Origin: Candidatus Gastranaerophilales bacterium | GTDB taxonomy: Bacteria; Cyanobacteriota; Vampirovibrionia; Gastranaerophilales; Gastranaerophilaceae | Assembly (NCBI GenBank): GCA_944325665.1 | Contig: CALVAY010000001.1 | Coordinates: 227,808 to 291,807 of the forward strand | Reading direction: 5' to 3' | DNA length: 64,000 nucleotides | Part shown: one piece after another, positions 8,116 to 15,642 of the stretch | Position numbering within the stretch: position 1 is the first letter of the stretch | How the letters are laid out: each line of letters begins with the position of its first letter | Translations under genes and position numbers: made by a program | The notes under the pieces: generated by a model | Seen by the model: the letters and a program-made list of their open reading frames with translations, nothing else | Told to the model about the DNA's origin: nothing | Databases searched by the model: none

Positions 8116-9579
8116 TTAGCTTATAATGTTCACTCCAAAGTCTTCGCTCAGCGCTTCGCTTACGTGTGGGTTAATGAAGGAAGAAGAGCAGTTAGTAAGC
8201 CATATTCCGTTTAGCTCCATAAATAGCGTTGACATAAGGGTGTTTATCGAACTTATTGAGCAGGAAGTAAAGAATAAATCCGTTTTTATGTTTAGCTCTT
8301 GGCACTTATTCAGTGTAAAGATAATTAAATCGGATTCAATCGGGCAAGAAAGGTTAATAATTTTCTTGTCGTTAAATTCAAGAATATTTTCTTTGGTGTT
8401 TTCTTCTCCGACAACCACTACAACTTCTTTTTTCTCAAGAGATTTAAGAGTATTTTCAATTTCATCAAAATCATGAATTATATCTACACTCTTTTTGTTT
8501 TCGTTCTCAAGATACCCTTCAAGGTTTAGTGCGGACTCAATGAGCGGTTCGTAGTTATCGTCTTTGATTTTAAAAATTCTGCTCGGGGTGATGATTTTAT
8601 TTGAATAAATTACCCCCCTTAAGACGTTATCAATTTTTTGAAGAAAGTTTTGAGTGATTAAAATTGCTCCGGGGAAGTCAGAAAAATCTTTCCCAACGTC
8701 AGATGTCCCTATTTGCCCGATTAGGTTTTTGTATTTTTTAAATTTCGGGTAAGTGTGGGCAATAAACATCATTGAATTTGTATAGACGTTAATTTCTCTT
8801 TCGCCTATTGTATCTAAGACTTTTTCCAATTCAACCAAATCGGGCCCGCTTACAAGAATAGACTTGCCTTTGACGCCTGAGAGTTGAATTCTTGTACTCT
8901 GTCTTTTGCCATAGCGTTTTTCGTACAGATAATTTGTTTCTTCCTGAATTTTATAAGCAATTTTTGAAAATTCAAGAATTCTTCTCTTTAATTTTTCGCA
9001 TCTTGTTGATGTTAAATTTGTAAGCGAGAAAAATCTTATAAGTTCAAAGTCGTACTCTGAAGTATCTTCTTTAACTTTTTTCAAAAAGTCCAGAACAATT
9101 GCAGTGGTTTTTGAAAAAAGAGTAATCAATTCAAGCAGCCTTTGTCTTTCTATGGGGATATTTTTATACTTATTTTGCATTTTAAATTCGCCCTGTTTTG
9201 TCATATCTGACAAAGTGGCGTCTTCGCATAAATCATACCCTAAACCTATTAACTCGCAGGTTACGTGGTTATACTTACAATATTCGACATACTTGTCTTT
9301 AATTTTTTGTTTGTCTTGGCATAGTTTTTTAAGATAGTTTTTAAATTCTTCCTTATTAAAGCTTGTGTTAATCATTATGATAGAAAGCGCTCTTGCAAGA
9401 TGACTTTCTATTTCTTTATTTACTTCTCCAAACTCATGGAGTTTAACTATATAAAAGCTCATTTCCCTAAGCTCACAGGTCATAAGTTCTTCAAGTGCGC
9501 TTACGGTAGGGTCAATTGAGCATATGCCCATACTTTGGCAAACATCTTTATCGGATAAACTTTTTAGAAATTCGTGCAT
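8116..9579 (-). CDS. Hybrid-cluster-protein-like (Hcp/prismane) protein lacking cluster ligands
   Basis: The 487-residue protein aligns by eye with hydroxylamine reductase/Hcp: GKSILVSGPDLVELEKVL (about 238-255), NVYTNSMMFIAHTYPKFKKY (264-283) and FSDFPGAILITQNF (299-312) match Hcp blocks usually written ILVSGHDL, YTHGEMLPAHGYP and FPGAILMTTNC. The hybrid-cluster ligands in those blocks are replaced: His to Pro246, Glu to Met270, Cys to Phe312. At the N terminus only the second half of the usual cysteine motif survives (CQSMGICSIDP). The family's C-terminal cysteine ligands are not recognisable either. It therefore keeps the fold but probably not the Fe-S-O cluster or the NO/hydroxylamine reductase activity. 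Function unknown; a structural or binding role is a guess. Confidence 0.7.
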   Translation of the reverse strand: MHEFLKSLSDKDVCQSMGICSIDPTVSALEELMTCELREMSFYIVKLHEFGEVNKEIESHLARALSIIMINTSFNKEEFKNYLKKLCQDKQKIKDKYVEYCKYNHVTCELIGLGYDLCEDATLSDMTKQGEFKMQNKYKNIPIERQRLLELITLFSKTTAIVLDFLKKVKEDTSEYDFELIRFFSLTNLTSTRCEKLKRRILEFSKIAYKIQEETNYLYEKRYGKRQSTRIQLSGVKGKSILVSGPDLVELEKVLDTIGEREINVYTNSMMFIAHTYPKFKKYKNLIGQIGTSDVGKDFSDFPGAILITQNFLQKIDNVLRGVIYSNKIITPSRIFKIKDDNYEPLIESALNLEGYLENENKKSVDIIHDFDEIENTLKSLEKKEVVVVVGEENTKENILEFNDKKIINLSCPIESDLIIFTLNKCQELNIKTDLFFTSCSISSINTLMSTLFMELNGIWLTNCSSSFINPHVSEALSEDFGVNIIS

Positions 9580-9653
9580 AATGTCTAAAGTTTATCTTTA
9601 AAAACTTTTTTTGTTATCCCAAAATAGGCTAATAGACAACTTGTCTTTTTTGG

Positions 9654-11087
9654 TTATTTTCTGTTAAGAGCATCGAGATATAAAAGCTTATATTTTATTG
9701 CGCTGTCTTCCCATGTAAACCTTGAGTTAAGCGCGTTTTGAACAACTTTATTAAATTCATCTCTTCTGTCTATATATGTCCAAACGGCGTTTTTAATTTC
9801 ATCTACCATTGAGCGGGCGTCATAAGTTAAGAATTTAAAACCGTTAGCTTTTTCATTAGGATAAGAAATAACAGTGTCATCTAAACCGCCCACAGCTCTA
9901 ACTATCGGCACTGAGCCGTTTTTCATGGCTATCATCTGTGAAATTCCGCAAGGTTCAAATAAAGACGGCATTAAGAACATATCCGAACCTTTGTAAATCA
10001 TATCTGATAATTCAGGCTTAAAGTCAATCCAGGCTCTGATGTTTGGTGAATTATTCGATGCCCAAATAAGCATATTTTCAAAACCGTGCTCTCCTGTTCC
10101 CAAGAAAACAAAATCGCAAGGTAAGTTCATCAGGTCAAATTTTGCAAAGTCAATTAAAGATAAACCTTTTTGATATACAAGTCTTGAAATCATTGCAATA
10201 AGCGGTCTGTCCGGATTTTGCTCAAGCCCGAACAGTTGTTGAACATCTTTTTTGTATTTTGGTTTTAATTTTGTATCAAAGTTCTTTTTGTCGTAGTTTG
10301 TTCCGTTTAAAATACCACAGAGCTTATAAGTTTGCCCTCTTAGGGTATAGTCCATACCTTCGCCAAATTCGCCGCCTAAAATTTCTTGAGCGTAACGAGG
10401 TGAGACTGTAACGATTTTATCAGAGCAGTATATTGCACCTTTTACCCAATTTACTCTTCCGTAATGCTCGACGCATTGGTCATTATAGACGCAGTCCCAA
10501 CGCATATTTGCAAAGTCTATAATGGATTTATCGCAAGAGCCTTGATAAGCCAGATTATGAATCGCAAAAATCGTTTTTGTGCCTGAATAAAATTCGTCAA
10601 ATTTGTAGTTGTGTTTAATATAAACCGGAATCATAGCTGTATGCCAGTCGTTAGCTTGGATTATATCCGGTTTAAAGTTAAGCAGTTTAGCATACTCAAG
10701 TACCGCAAGGGAGAATGAAACATAGCGTTGTTGCTCATACATTTCATCTACCCATTGAGGATAAACTACATTAAAGCAAGAGAAATATTTAGGATTATCT
10801 ACAAAAAATACGTTTACATTCTTTGTGTTAGGCAGTTTGCACATTTTTAGTTTGAAAATGTGCTGTGTGTGTCCCATATTTATTTTAAGTTCGGAATTTT
10901 CAAGCTCTTTTATACCCCACTTTTCTTGGTCTATGCAGCCATAAAGGGGTGTAAAAATTGCAACTTCGCAGTTTTCTTTTTCAAGATATTGCGGCAATTC
11001 TCCGACAACATCAGCCAAACCGCCTACTTTTGAAAAGGGGACAACCTCAGCACTTGCAAAAAGTACTTTCAATTTTTTTTCTGCCAT
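9654..11087 (-). CDS. glgA: Glycogen synthase (ADP-glucose type, GT5)
   Basis: The N terminus has the GT5 signature KVLFASAEVVPFSKVGGLADVVGELP with the KxGGL motif that binds ADP-glucose, followed by the starch-synthase catalytic domain (HNLAYQG, IQANDWHTAMIP). The C-terminal GT-B half has ISRLVYQKGLSLID and the acceptor/nucleotide region MPSLFEPCGISQMIAMKNG. At 477 residues it has the normal GlgA length. It extends alpha-1,4-glucan chains. An AAGGAT sequence lies 8 bases upstream of the ATG at 11087, within the 11-bp gap after ruvA, so it is probably cotranscribed with bioB-ruvA. MalQ at 27773 would act on the same polymer. Confidence 0.95.
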   Translation of the reverse strand: MAEKKLKVLFASAEVVPFSKVGGLADVVGELPQYLEKENCEVAIFTPLYGCIDQEKWGIKELENSELKINMGHTQHIFKLKMCKLPNTKNVNVFFVDNPKYFSCFNVVYPQWVDEMYEQQRYVSFSLAVLEYAKLLNFKPDIIQANDWHTAMIPVYIKHNYKFDEFYSGTKTIFAIHNLAYQGSCDKSIIDFANMRWDCVYNDQCVEHYGRVNWVKGAIYCSDKIVTVSPRYAQEILGGEFGEGMDYTLRGQTYKLCGILNGTNYDKKNFDTKLKPKYKKDVQQLFGLEQNPDRPLIAMISRLVYQKGLSLIDFAKFDLMNLPCDFVFLGTGEHGFENMLIWASNNSPNIRAWIDFKPELSDMIYKGSDMFLMPSLFEPCGISQMIAMKNGSVPIVRAVGGLDDTVISYPNEKANGFKFLTYDARSMVDEIKNAVWTYIDRRDEFNKVVQNALNSRFTWEDSAIKYKLLYLDALNRK

Positions 11088-11098
11088 ATTTTCTATCC

Positions 11099-11716
11099 TT
11101 ATATATTTGATAATATTTGTAGCGTTTCCCTTAGAATTTCTTGGGGATCGTCCTTTTGAGAATTTTTTGCGCTCAACTCAAGCGCCTTTTGATACTCGCC
11201 TTGAGTGTAGCCTAAAGATTGTAATATGCTTTGAACTTCTTGAATGGTTTCTTTTGAGATTTTATTTGTGTCTGTATTAATTTTAGCAGTAGTAATTTCA
11301 GATGTTATGTTCAAGTTGGTTAGTTTATCCTTTAGCTCAAGAATAATTTTTTGTGCCATTTTAGCACCTACACCTTTTGTTCTTGAGATAAGCTTGTAAT
11401 CTTCATCAATTACCGCATTTATTAACTCTGTGCCTGAAAACTCGTCTAAAAGGCACATTGCAACTTTTGTACCAATACCTGAAACAGAGGTTAAAATATC
11501 AAAAATCGTTCTGTCCTCTTTTCTTATAAAGCCGCAAAGGGTCATTAAGTCTTCTTTATGGATTAATTTTGTATAGATTTTAACATCGCTTTCAAGTTCG
11601 CCCAAAAGACTTAAAGTCCTTGAGTTGCAAAGAATAGAGTAACCTATAAAGTTATTCTCTACAACTGCGTAAGGATGATTTTTTGAAATAAGTTTCCCTT
11701 TGATGTAATCAAACAC
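11099..11716 (-). CDS. ruvA: Holliday junction branch migration protein RuvA
   Basis: The 205-residue product has the three RuvA domains: an OB fold (MFDYIKGKLISKNHPYAVVENN), tandem helix-hairpin-helix motifs (LTSVSGIGTKVAM and ISRTKGVGAKMAQKIILELKDKL) and a short helical domain III at the C terminus (EVQSILQSLGYTQGEYQKAL) that binds RuvB. The start is GTG at 11716, which overlaps the bioB stop (GTGTTTGA), with AGGA upstream. RuvA with RuvB drives branch migration of Holliday junctions. Its pairing with bioB has no functional logic I can see and probably reflects operon packing. Confidence 0.95.
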   Translation of the reverse strand: MFDYIKGKLISKNHPYAVVENNFIGYSILCNSRTLSLLGELESDVKIYTKLIHKEDLMTLCGFIRKEDRTIFDILTSVSGIGTKVAMCLLDEFSGTELINAVIDEDYKLISRTKGVGAKMAQKIILELKDKLTNLNITSEITTAKINTDTNKISKETIQEVQSILQSLGYTQGEYQKALELSAKNSQKDDPQEILRETLQILSNI

Positions 11717-12617
11717 TGAGTTTTTTTCCTAGTTTTTTAAGTGTTTCCAAGTCCTCTTGAGGAGTTATTCCGATTGTTGTTAAATAATTTCCGATTAAAA
11801 CAGCTTCAGAGCAAGTTTCAACAAGAAGCTCCATATTTTCTTTTGTTAATCTTGCTTTTCTGCCGCCTGCAAGTCTTACAGAGGAGTTAGGGTTTGCAAT
11901 TTTAAATATTGCAGCCGTTCTTAAAATATTTTCTTCATCAATTTTATCCGAGTAATTTTCAAAAGGAGTTCCTTTGATTGGAGTTAAAATATTAAAAGGA
12001 ATTGATTCGGGTTGAATTTGAGCTAATTCAAGAGCCATTTCCACTCTTTGTTCAACTGTTTCTCCCATACCGATAATTACTCCGCAGCACAGTTCAAGCC
12101 CTGCTTGTTTTACCTTTTTAATGGTATCAATTCTATCATCATAAGTATGAGTGTGAGTAATTTTGTCATGATAAGAGCGGCAGGTGTTAATGTTGTGATG
12201 ATACCTTACAAGCCCAGCTTCTTTAAAGCGCTCCGCTTGACCGTCTTTTAAGATACCTAATGAGGCACAGCTTTTAAGCCCAATGTCATTAATTGCGCTA
12301 ATCATCTCGCAAAGTTTGTCCATATCCTTATCTAATGGCCCCGTTCCGGATGTTACGATTGCAAAACGTGTAGCACCGTTGGCTTTAGCCTCTTTTGCGG
12401 TTTTTATAACGTCTTGAACATCTACAAGAGGGTGAGTGGGAATATTTGTCATGTAATATGAACTTTGAGAACAGTATTTGCAGCCCTCGGGACACTTTCC
12501 AGTTTTTGCACTGATTAGTGAACAGAACTCTACCTCATCTTTTGTGTATTTTTTAGCCAGAGCAAGCAGCTCTTTTAATTCCAGATTGTATGTTTCCAAT
12601 AACATTTGCATATTCAT
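11709..12617 (-). CDS. bioB: Biotin synthase
   Basis: This radical SAM enzyme (302 aa from ATG 12617) inserts sulfur into dethiobiotin. The CxxxCxxC SAM-cluster motif is seen in CPEGCKYCSQSSYY, followed by KANGATRFAIVTSG, the substrate/second-cluster region YHHNINTCRSYHDKITHTHTYDDR, CCGVIIGMGE and SVRLAGGRKARL, all typical of BioB. A longer start at 12653 overlaps the divergent TPR gene and is unlikely. A TATAAT on the minus strand at 12629-12624 ends 6 bases before the ATG and no Shine-Dalgarno sequence exists, which predicts a leaderless mRNA. No other biotin gene is in the window. Confidence 0.95.
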   Translation of the reverse strand: MNMQMLLETYNLELKELLALAKKYTKDEVEFCSLISAKTGKCPEGCKYCSQSSYYMTNIPTHPLVDVQDVIKTAKEAKANGATRFAIVTSGTGPLDKDMDKLCEMISAINDIGLKSCASLGILKDGQAERFKEAGLVRYHHNINTCRSYHDKITHTHTYDDRIDTIKKVKQAGLELCCGVIIGMGETVEQRVEMALELAQIQPESIPFNILTPIKGTPFENYSDKIDEENILRTAAIFKIANPNSSVRLAGGRKARLTKENMELLVETCSEAVLIGNYLTTIGITPQEDLETLKKLGKKLSV

Positions 12618-12639
12618 ATGCTCATTATACAATAAAAAT
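12618..12639. promoter_or_regulatory. 22-bp divergent promoter region with two overlapping -10 boxes
   Basis: The whole gap between bioB (minus) and the TPR gene (plus) is 22 bp. On the minus strand TATAAT at 12629-12624 is followed by 6 bases and then the bioB ATG. On the plus strand TACAAT at 12628-12633 is followed by 6 bases and then the TPR ATG. The two -10 boxes share positions 12628 and 12629. Plausible -35 boxes lie inside the opposite gene: TTGCAT at 12606-12611 for the plus strand (16-bp spacer) and TTGCCG at 12650-12645 for the minus strand (15-bp spacer). Neither gene has a Shine-Dalgarno sequence. Both mRNAs are predicted to be leaderless and the two polymerases could not bind at once. 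Confidence 0.6.
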
Positions 12640-13323
12640 ATGTTCGGCAACATTTTTAATAATTGGCAAAAAACCTATAACCGAGGACTTAATTATTACC
12701 GCAAAAAGAACTATAAAAAGGCATTGGAGCTTTTTATAAAGGCTAAGGAATTGTGTCCTGCAAATTTTAAAATTCTTTACAATTTGGCACTTTGCTATCA
12801 AAAAGTCGGTGAAGATTTAAAGGCGCTGGATTACTTTAAATTTGCACACAGGGTCTGTAAGGAAGACTTAGATACGATTTATAACATCGGATGCATTTAC
12901 CTTGCAAAAGGCAGGGTGGAAGATGCCATCGGGGAATTTATGAAAATGCAGGACATAGATAACAACAACTTTGATGCAAATTATGCTCTTTCAATTTGTT
13001 ATGCCAATTTAGCCCAGTGGGAAAATTCCATGAGGTATTGCGAAAAAGCCATAAATATCCAACCGCAGTCGCATATGGCAAATAATCAAATGGGATTAAT
13101 TCACTACTCTGTTGAAAATTGGGAAAATGCAATCAAGTTTTTTCAAAAAGCAATTGAGCTTAATTCGACAGATTTTCCAAAATATTATTCAAACCTTGCG
13201 CTTGCATACGACAAAGCCGGTTTTGATGAAGAAGCGGTTAATGTGTATAAAAAAATTAAACGCAAATTTCCCGATTATCAAGGGCTTGATTTTATGAAAA
13301 ATGCTTTTAAAATTAACTCTTAA
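12640..13323 (+). CDS. TPR-repeat protein, cytoplasmic (227 aa)
   Basis: The protein is built almost entirely of tetratricopeptide repeats: NRGLNYYRKKNYKKALELFIKA, YNLALCYQKVGEDLKALDYF, YNIGCIYLAKGRVEDAIGEF, YALSICYANLAQWENSMRYC, NQMGLIHYSVENWENAIKFF and SNLALAYDKAGFDEEAVNVY, about six units. There is no signal peptide. A longer start at 12478 would be antisense to bioB and is rejected; the ATG at 12640 is 6 bases after a TACAAT box. TPR arrays mediate protein-protein binding; the partner is unknown. Its 3' end overlaps by 11 bp with the convergent secreted TPR gene that follows, so two TPR genes of different cellular location face each other. Confidence 0.85.
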   Translation: MFGNIFNNWQKTYNRGLNYYRKKNYKKALELFIKAKELCPANFKILYNLALCYQKVGEDLKALDYFKFAHRVCKEDLDTIYNIGCIYLAKGRVEDAIGEFMKMQDIDNNNFDANYALSICYANLAQWENSMRYCEKAINIQPQSHMANNQMGLIHYSVENWENAIKFFQKAIELNSTDFPKYYSNLALAYDKAGFDEEAVNVYKKIKRKFPDYQGLDFMKNAFKINS

Positions 13324-13933
13324 CCTTGTTTAGAGAATCAAGAATTTTTTGTGCAGCCTTTTTGTTGTCCAGCATTTTGTAGCAGTACGCTAAATTTATA
13401 TAAAAATTTTCATCATCAGGTTTTAGATTAATTGCTTTAATCAAATGCCTTTTTGCTTTTTTGTAGTCATTTTGTGCAATGTAACAGCTTGCAAGATTGT
13501 AATGTCCGTAAGCAAAATCCCCGTTGTGCTTTATGCTCAGTTTAAAATTTTCCTCAGCAAGTTTGTATGATTTCTTTTTCAAGAGTATGCAGCCAATGTT
13601 ATAGTAGGCTTTGTAGCTTTTCGGATTTGTGCTGATAGCTTTGTTAAAGTTTTCAATCGCCACCGAATTTTCATTCATATCTTCAAAAATATTTCCCGCT
13701 ATTACAAAAATATCATCATTTCTGTAATTTTGAGGTATTTCATCAAGAAGTCTTAGTGCTTCTTCTTTGTTGTTGGTTGAATAAAGAGCAAAAGCCTCTT
13801 CTTTTAAATCCAGAATATCTTTTTCGGTTAGTTTTTCTTTTGCTTCAACAATGTTTGAAAAAAAGCACAAAAATAATACAAGAATCAAACTTATGGATGA
13901 TTTTAATGTTTTATTTTTTATTAAACTTTTCAT
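13313..13933 (-). CDS. Secreted TPR-repeat protein (206 aa)
   Basis: From the ATG at 13933 the protein has a signal peptide (basic MKSLIKNKTLK, hydrophobic core, likely cleavage after VEA) and then TPR units: AFALYSTNNKEEALRLLDEI, GNIFEDMNENSVAIENFNKA, YNIGCILLKKKSYKLAEENF, YNLASCYIAQNDYKKAKRHL and INLAYCYKMLDNKKAAQKIL. A GTG at 13948 is in frame, but its bases (GTGGGGGA) form the Shine-Dalgarno sequence for the 13933 ATG, so the shorter start is chosen. It should act outside the inner membrane. Function unknown. Confidence 0.8.
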   Translation of the reverse strand: MKSLIKNKTLKSSISLILVLFLCFFSNIVEAKEKLTEKDILDLKEEAFALYSTNNKEEALRLLDEIPQNYRNDDIFVIAGNIFEDMNENSVAIENFNKAISTNPKSYKAYYNIGCILLKKKSYKLAEENFKLSIKHNGDFAYGHYNLASCYIAQNDYKKAKRHLIKAINLKPDDENFYINLAYCYKMLDNKKAAQKILDSLNKVKS

Positions 13934-14058
13934 GTTAATTTCCCCCACGGAAAGCCTTGCAATAAAATGTTAACATTTATTTAATTTTAATTGCAACAAA
14001 TTTAATTTTTTATTTTTTTTAAAGTACAATACAAGCACATACAGAAATAATTTAAACT

Positions 14059-15357
14059 ATGAACAAAATGCTGGAAAAACCTACAAATACTTATAATAAG
14101 CCGATGTACAACATTCCGAAAAGACGAGTAAAAAATACAAGCAATGCAAGCAGTTTTTTGCGTTCTTTTTTGATTACACTTGCAATATTAACTGCTCTTG
14201 CAGCGTTTGCCTATCGTTCAGACGTAATAAATGCTTTTTCTGAAGTATTCGGCTTTATTACAGGTTCTTCTAACTCCAGAGTCGAGCTTACATTGCCTTT
14301 TTCACCAAGAAGACAAAACATTTTGTTTATGGGTGTCGATGTTTCATCAAATGCATCCGACCCTTTTAAGGGGAATCGTTCCGATACAATGCTTTTGGTT
14401 AGTATTGCACCGTATGGTAAGGATATTAATATAATTTCAATTCCAAGAGATTCAAAAGTATATATTTCAGGTAAAGACAAGCCTGATAAAATTAACCATG
14501 CTTTTGCTTACGGTGGGCCTGAATTATCCGTTAAAACGGTTGAGGAAACCTTTGGTGTAAGAATAGACCATTATCTTGCGCTAAGTAATACCGGTCTTAT
14601 TAAATTTATTGATACAATAGGCGGTTTGCCGATATACATTGAGCAAGATATGCACTACCACGATTCAACTGCAAATCTGCATATTGAATTAACAAAAGGC
14701 GAACATGTTCTAAACGGTGCTCAGACGGAAGGTTATTTGAGATTCAGAAAAGACGGTCTTGGTGATATTGGTCGTATAAGACGTCAACAGTGGTTCTTTA
14801 ATGCTTTAATGACAAGATTAAAAGAGCCTTCAGTTCTTGTTAAGCTGCCTGAAGTTTTAAAGGTTATGCCACAATATATTAAAACAGATTTATCTGTGTA
14901 TGAACTGTCCCAATATGCTGCAATGGTAAAAGGGGTAGATATGGCTTCAATTCAGGTGGCAACTCTTCCTGGTACGCCATCTACAAAAGGTGTTATAAGC
15001 TACTGGATTTTAGACCCCGATAAAACACAAGAAATTATAAATAAATTTGTATATAGAGACAAAAGTGCGCCGCTAAGCGAGGCCTTAAGTGTAGGTATTT
15101 TATACACTCCTGATAATTTGCAGGCTGCAAATAATATTAAATACCAACTTGAGCAAAACGGTGCAATAGTAAAAATGCAAAGCAGAAATCACCTGACTCA
15201 TGATCATATTGCAATACATAATATTGACGTTTCAGGTGAAATTATGGAATCGCTTAAAAGGGCAATACCTGAAATTAAAGACAAGCAGACGGTTTATGAC
15301 CCTGTTGGTTTTAATCGAGCCGCTAAAGATTTTACAATTATCATAGCAGGTTCTTAA
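14059..15357 (+). CDS. LytR-CpsA-Psr (LCP) family cell-wall protein with LytR_C domain
   Basis: The 432-residue protein has a cytoplasmic basic tail, one membrane segment (FLITLAILTALAAFAY, about residues 36-52) and an extracellular LCP domain: NILFMGVDVS, NRSDTMLLVSIAP, IISIPRDSKVYI, KINHAFAYGG and GYLRFRKDGLGDIGRIRRQQ contain the conserved Asp/Arg residues that bind polyprenyl pyrophosphate. The C-terminal about 90 residues (VGILYTPDNLQAANNIKYQL onward) resemble the LytR_C domain. LCP enzymes transfer glycopolymers from lipid carriers to peptidoglycan. A TACAAT box lies about 28 bases upstream; no Shine-Dalgarno sequence precedes the ATG. Confidence 0.9.
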   Translation: MNKMLEKPTNTYNKPMYNIPKRRVKNTSNASSFLRSFLITLAILTALAAFAYRSDVINAFSEVFGFITGSSNSRVELTLPFSPRRQNILFMGVDVSSNASDPFKGNRSDTMLLVSIAPYGKDINIISIPRDSKVYISGKDKPDKINHAFAYGGPELSVKTVEETFGVRIDHYLALSNTGLIKFIDTIGGLPIYIEQDMHYHDSTANLHIELTKGEHVLNGAQTEGYLRFRKDGLGDIGRIRRQQWFFNALMTRLKEPSVLVKLPEVLKVMPQYIKTDLSVYELSQYAAMVKGVDMASIQVATLPGTPSTKGVISYWILDPDKTQEIINKFVYRDKSAPLSEALSVGILYTPDNLQAANNIKYQLEQNGAIVKMQSRNHLTHDHIAIHNIDVSGEIMESLKRAIPEIKDKQTVYDPVGFNRAAKDFTIIIAGS

Positions 15358-15453
15358 AAAAGCTAAAAAATCCTTTAATTGGTTGAGTTTAAACCCTCTA
15401 ATATTATTCTTATGATTGATTTTATTTTTTCCTCAATGTAAGAAAATCTTGTT

Positions 15454-15642
15454 ATGCTCACAAATTTAAATGAGAAATATTTGCTTAAATTTATGTCGGG
15501 TGTAAATACTTCTTTGGCAAACGAAGAAGTAGATATTTGTGATGTCCTAAAATCTTTTGGTGTAAAAATTAAGTTTAAAAATAATAACTCAATATACGAT
15601 ATTATTGATTCAATGGAATATGCGGGTTTTTATCATGAATAA
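15454..15642 (+). CDS. Small protein of unknown function (62 aa)
   Basis: A 62-codon reading frame starts at ATG 15454 and its TAA overlaps the start of the CHASE2-GGDEF gene by 8 bases (ATGAATAA), the sort of overlap seen for coupled genes. The product (MLTNLNEKYLLKFMSGVNTS at the start, then VDICDVLKSFGVKIKFKNNN) is soluble and mixed alpha/beta, with no signal or membrane segment. No Shine-Dalgarno sequence is seen; a weak TTGATT (15417-15422) with TAAGAA (15439-15444) could be the promoter. I recognise no family. Overlap and shared strand make a regulatory partner of the cyclase possible, but that is inference. Confidence 0.55.
   Translation: MLTNLNEKYLLKFMSGVNTSLANEEVDICDVLKSFGVKIKFKNNNSIYDIIDSMEYAGFYHE

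Noticed and set aside
12478..12639. Longer N terminus for the TPR protein
   Set aside because: It would be antisense to bioB; the extra residues look random and the ATG at 12640 follows a -10 box at the recurring spacing.
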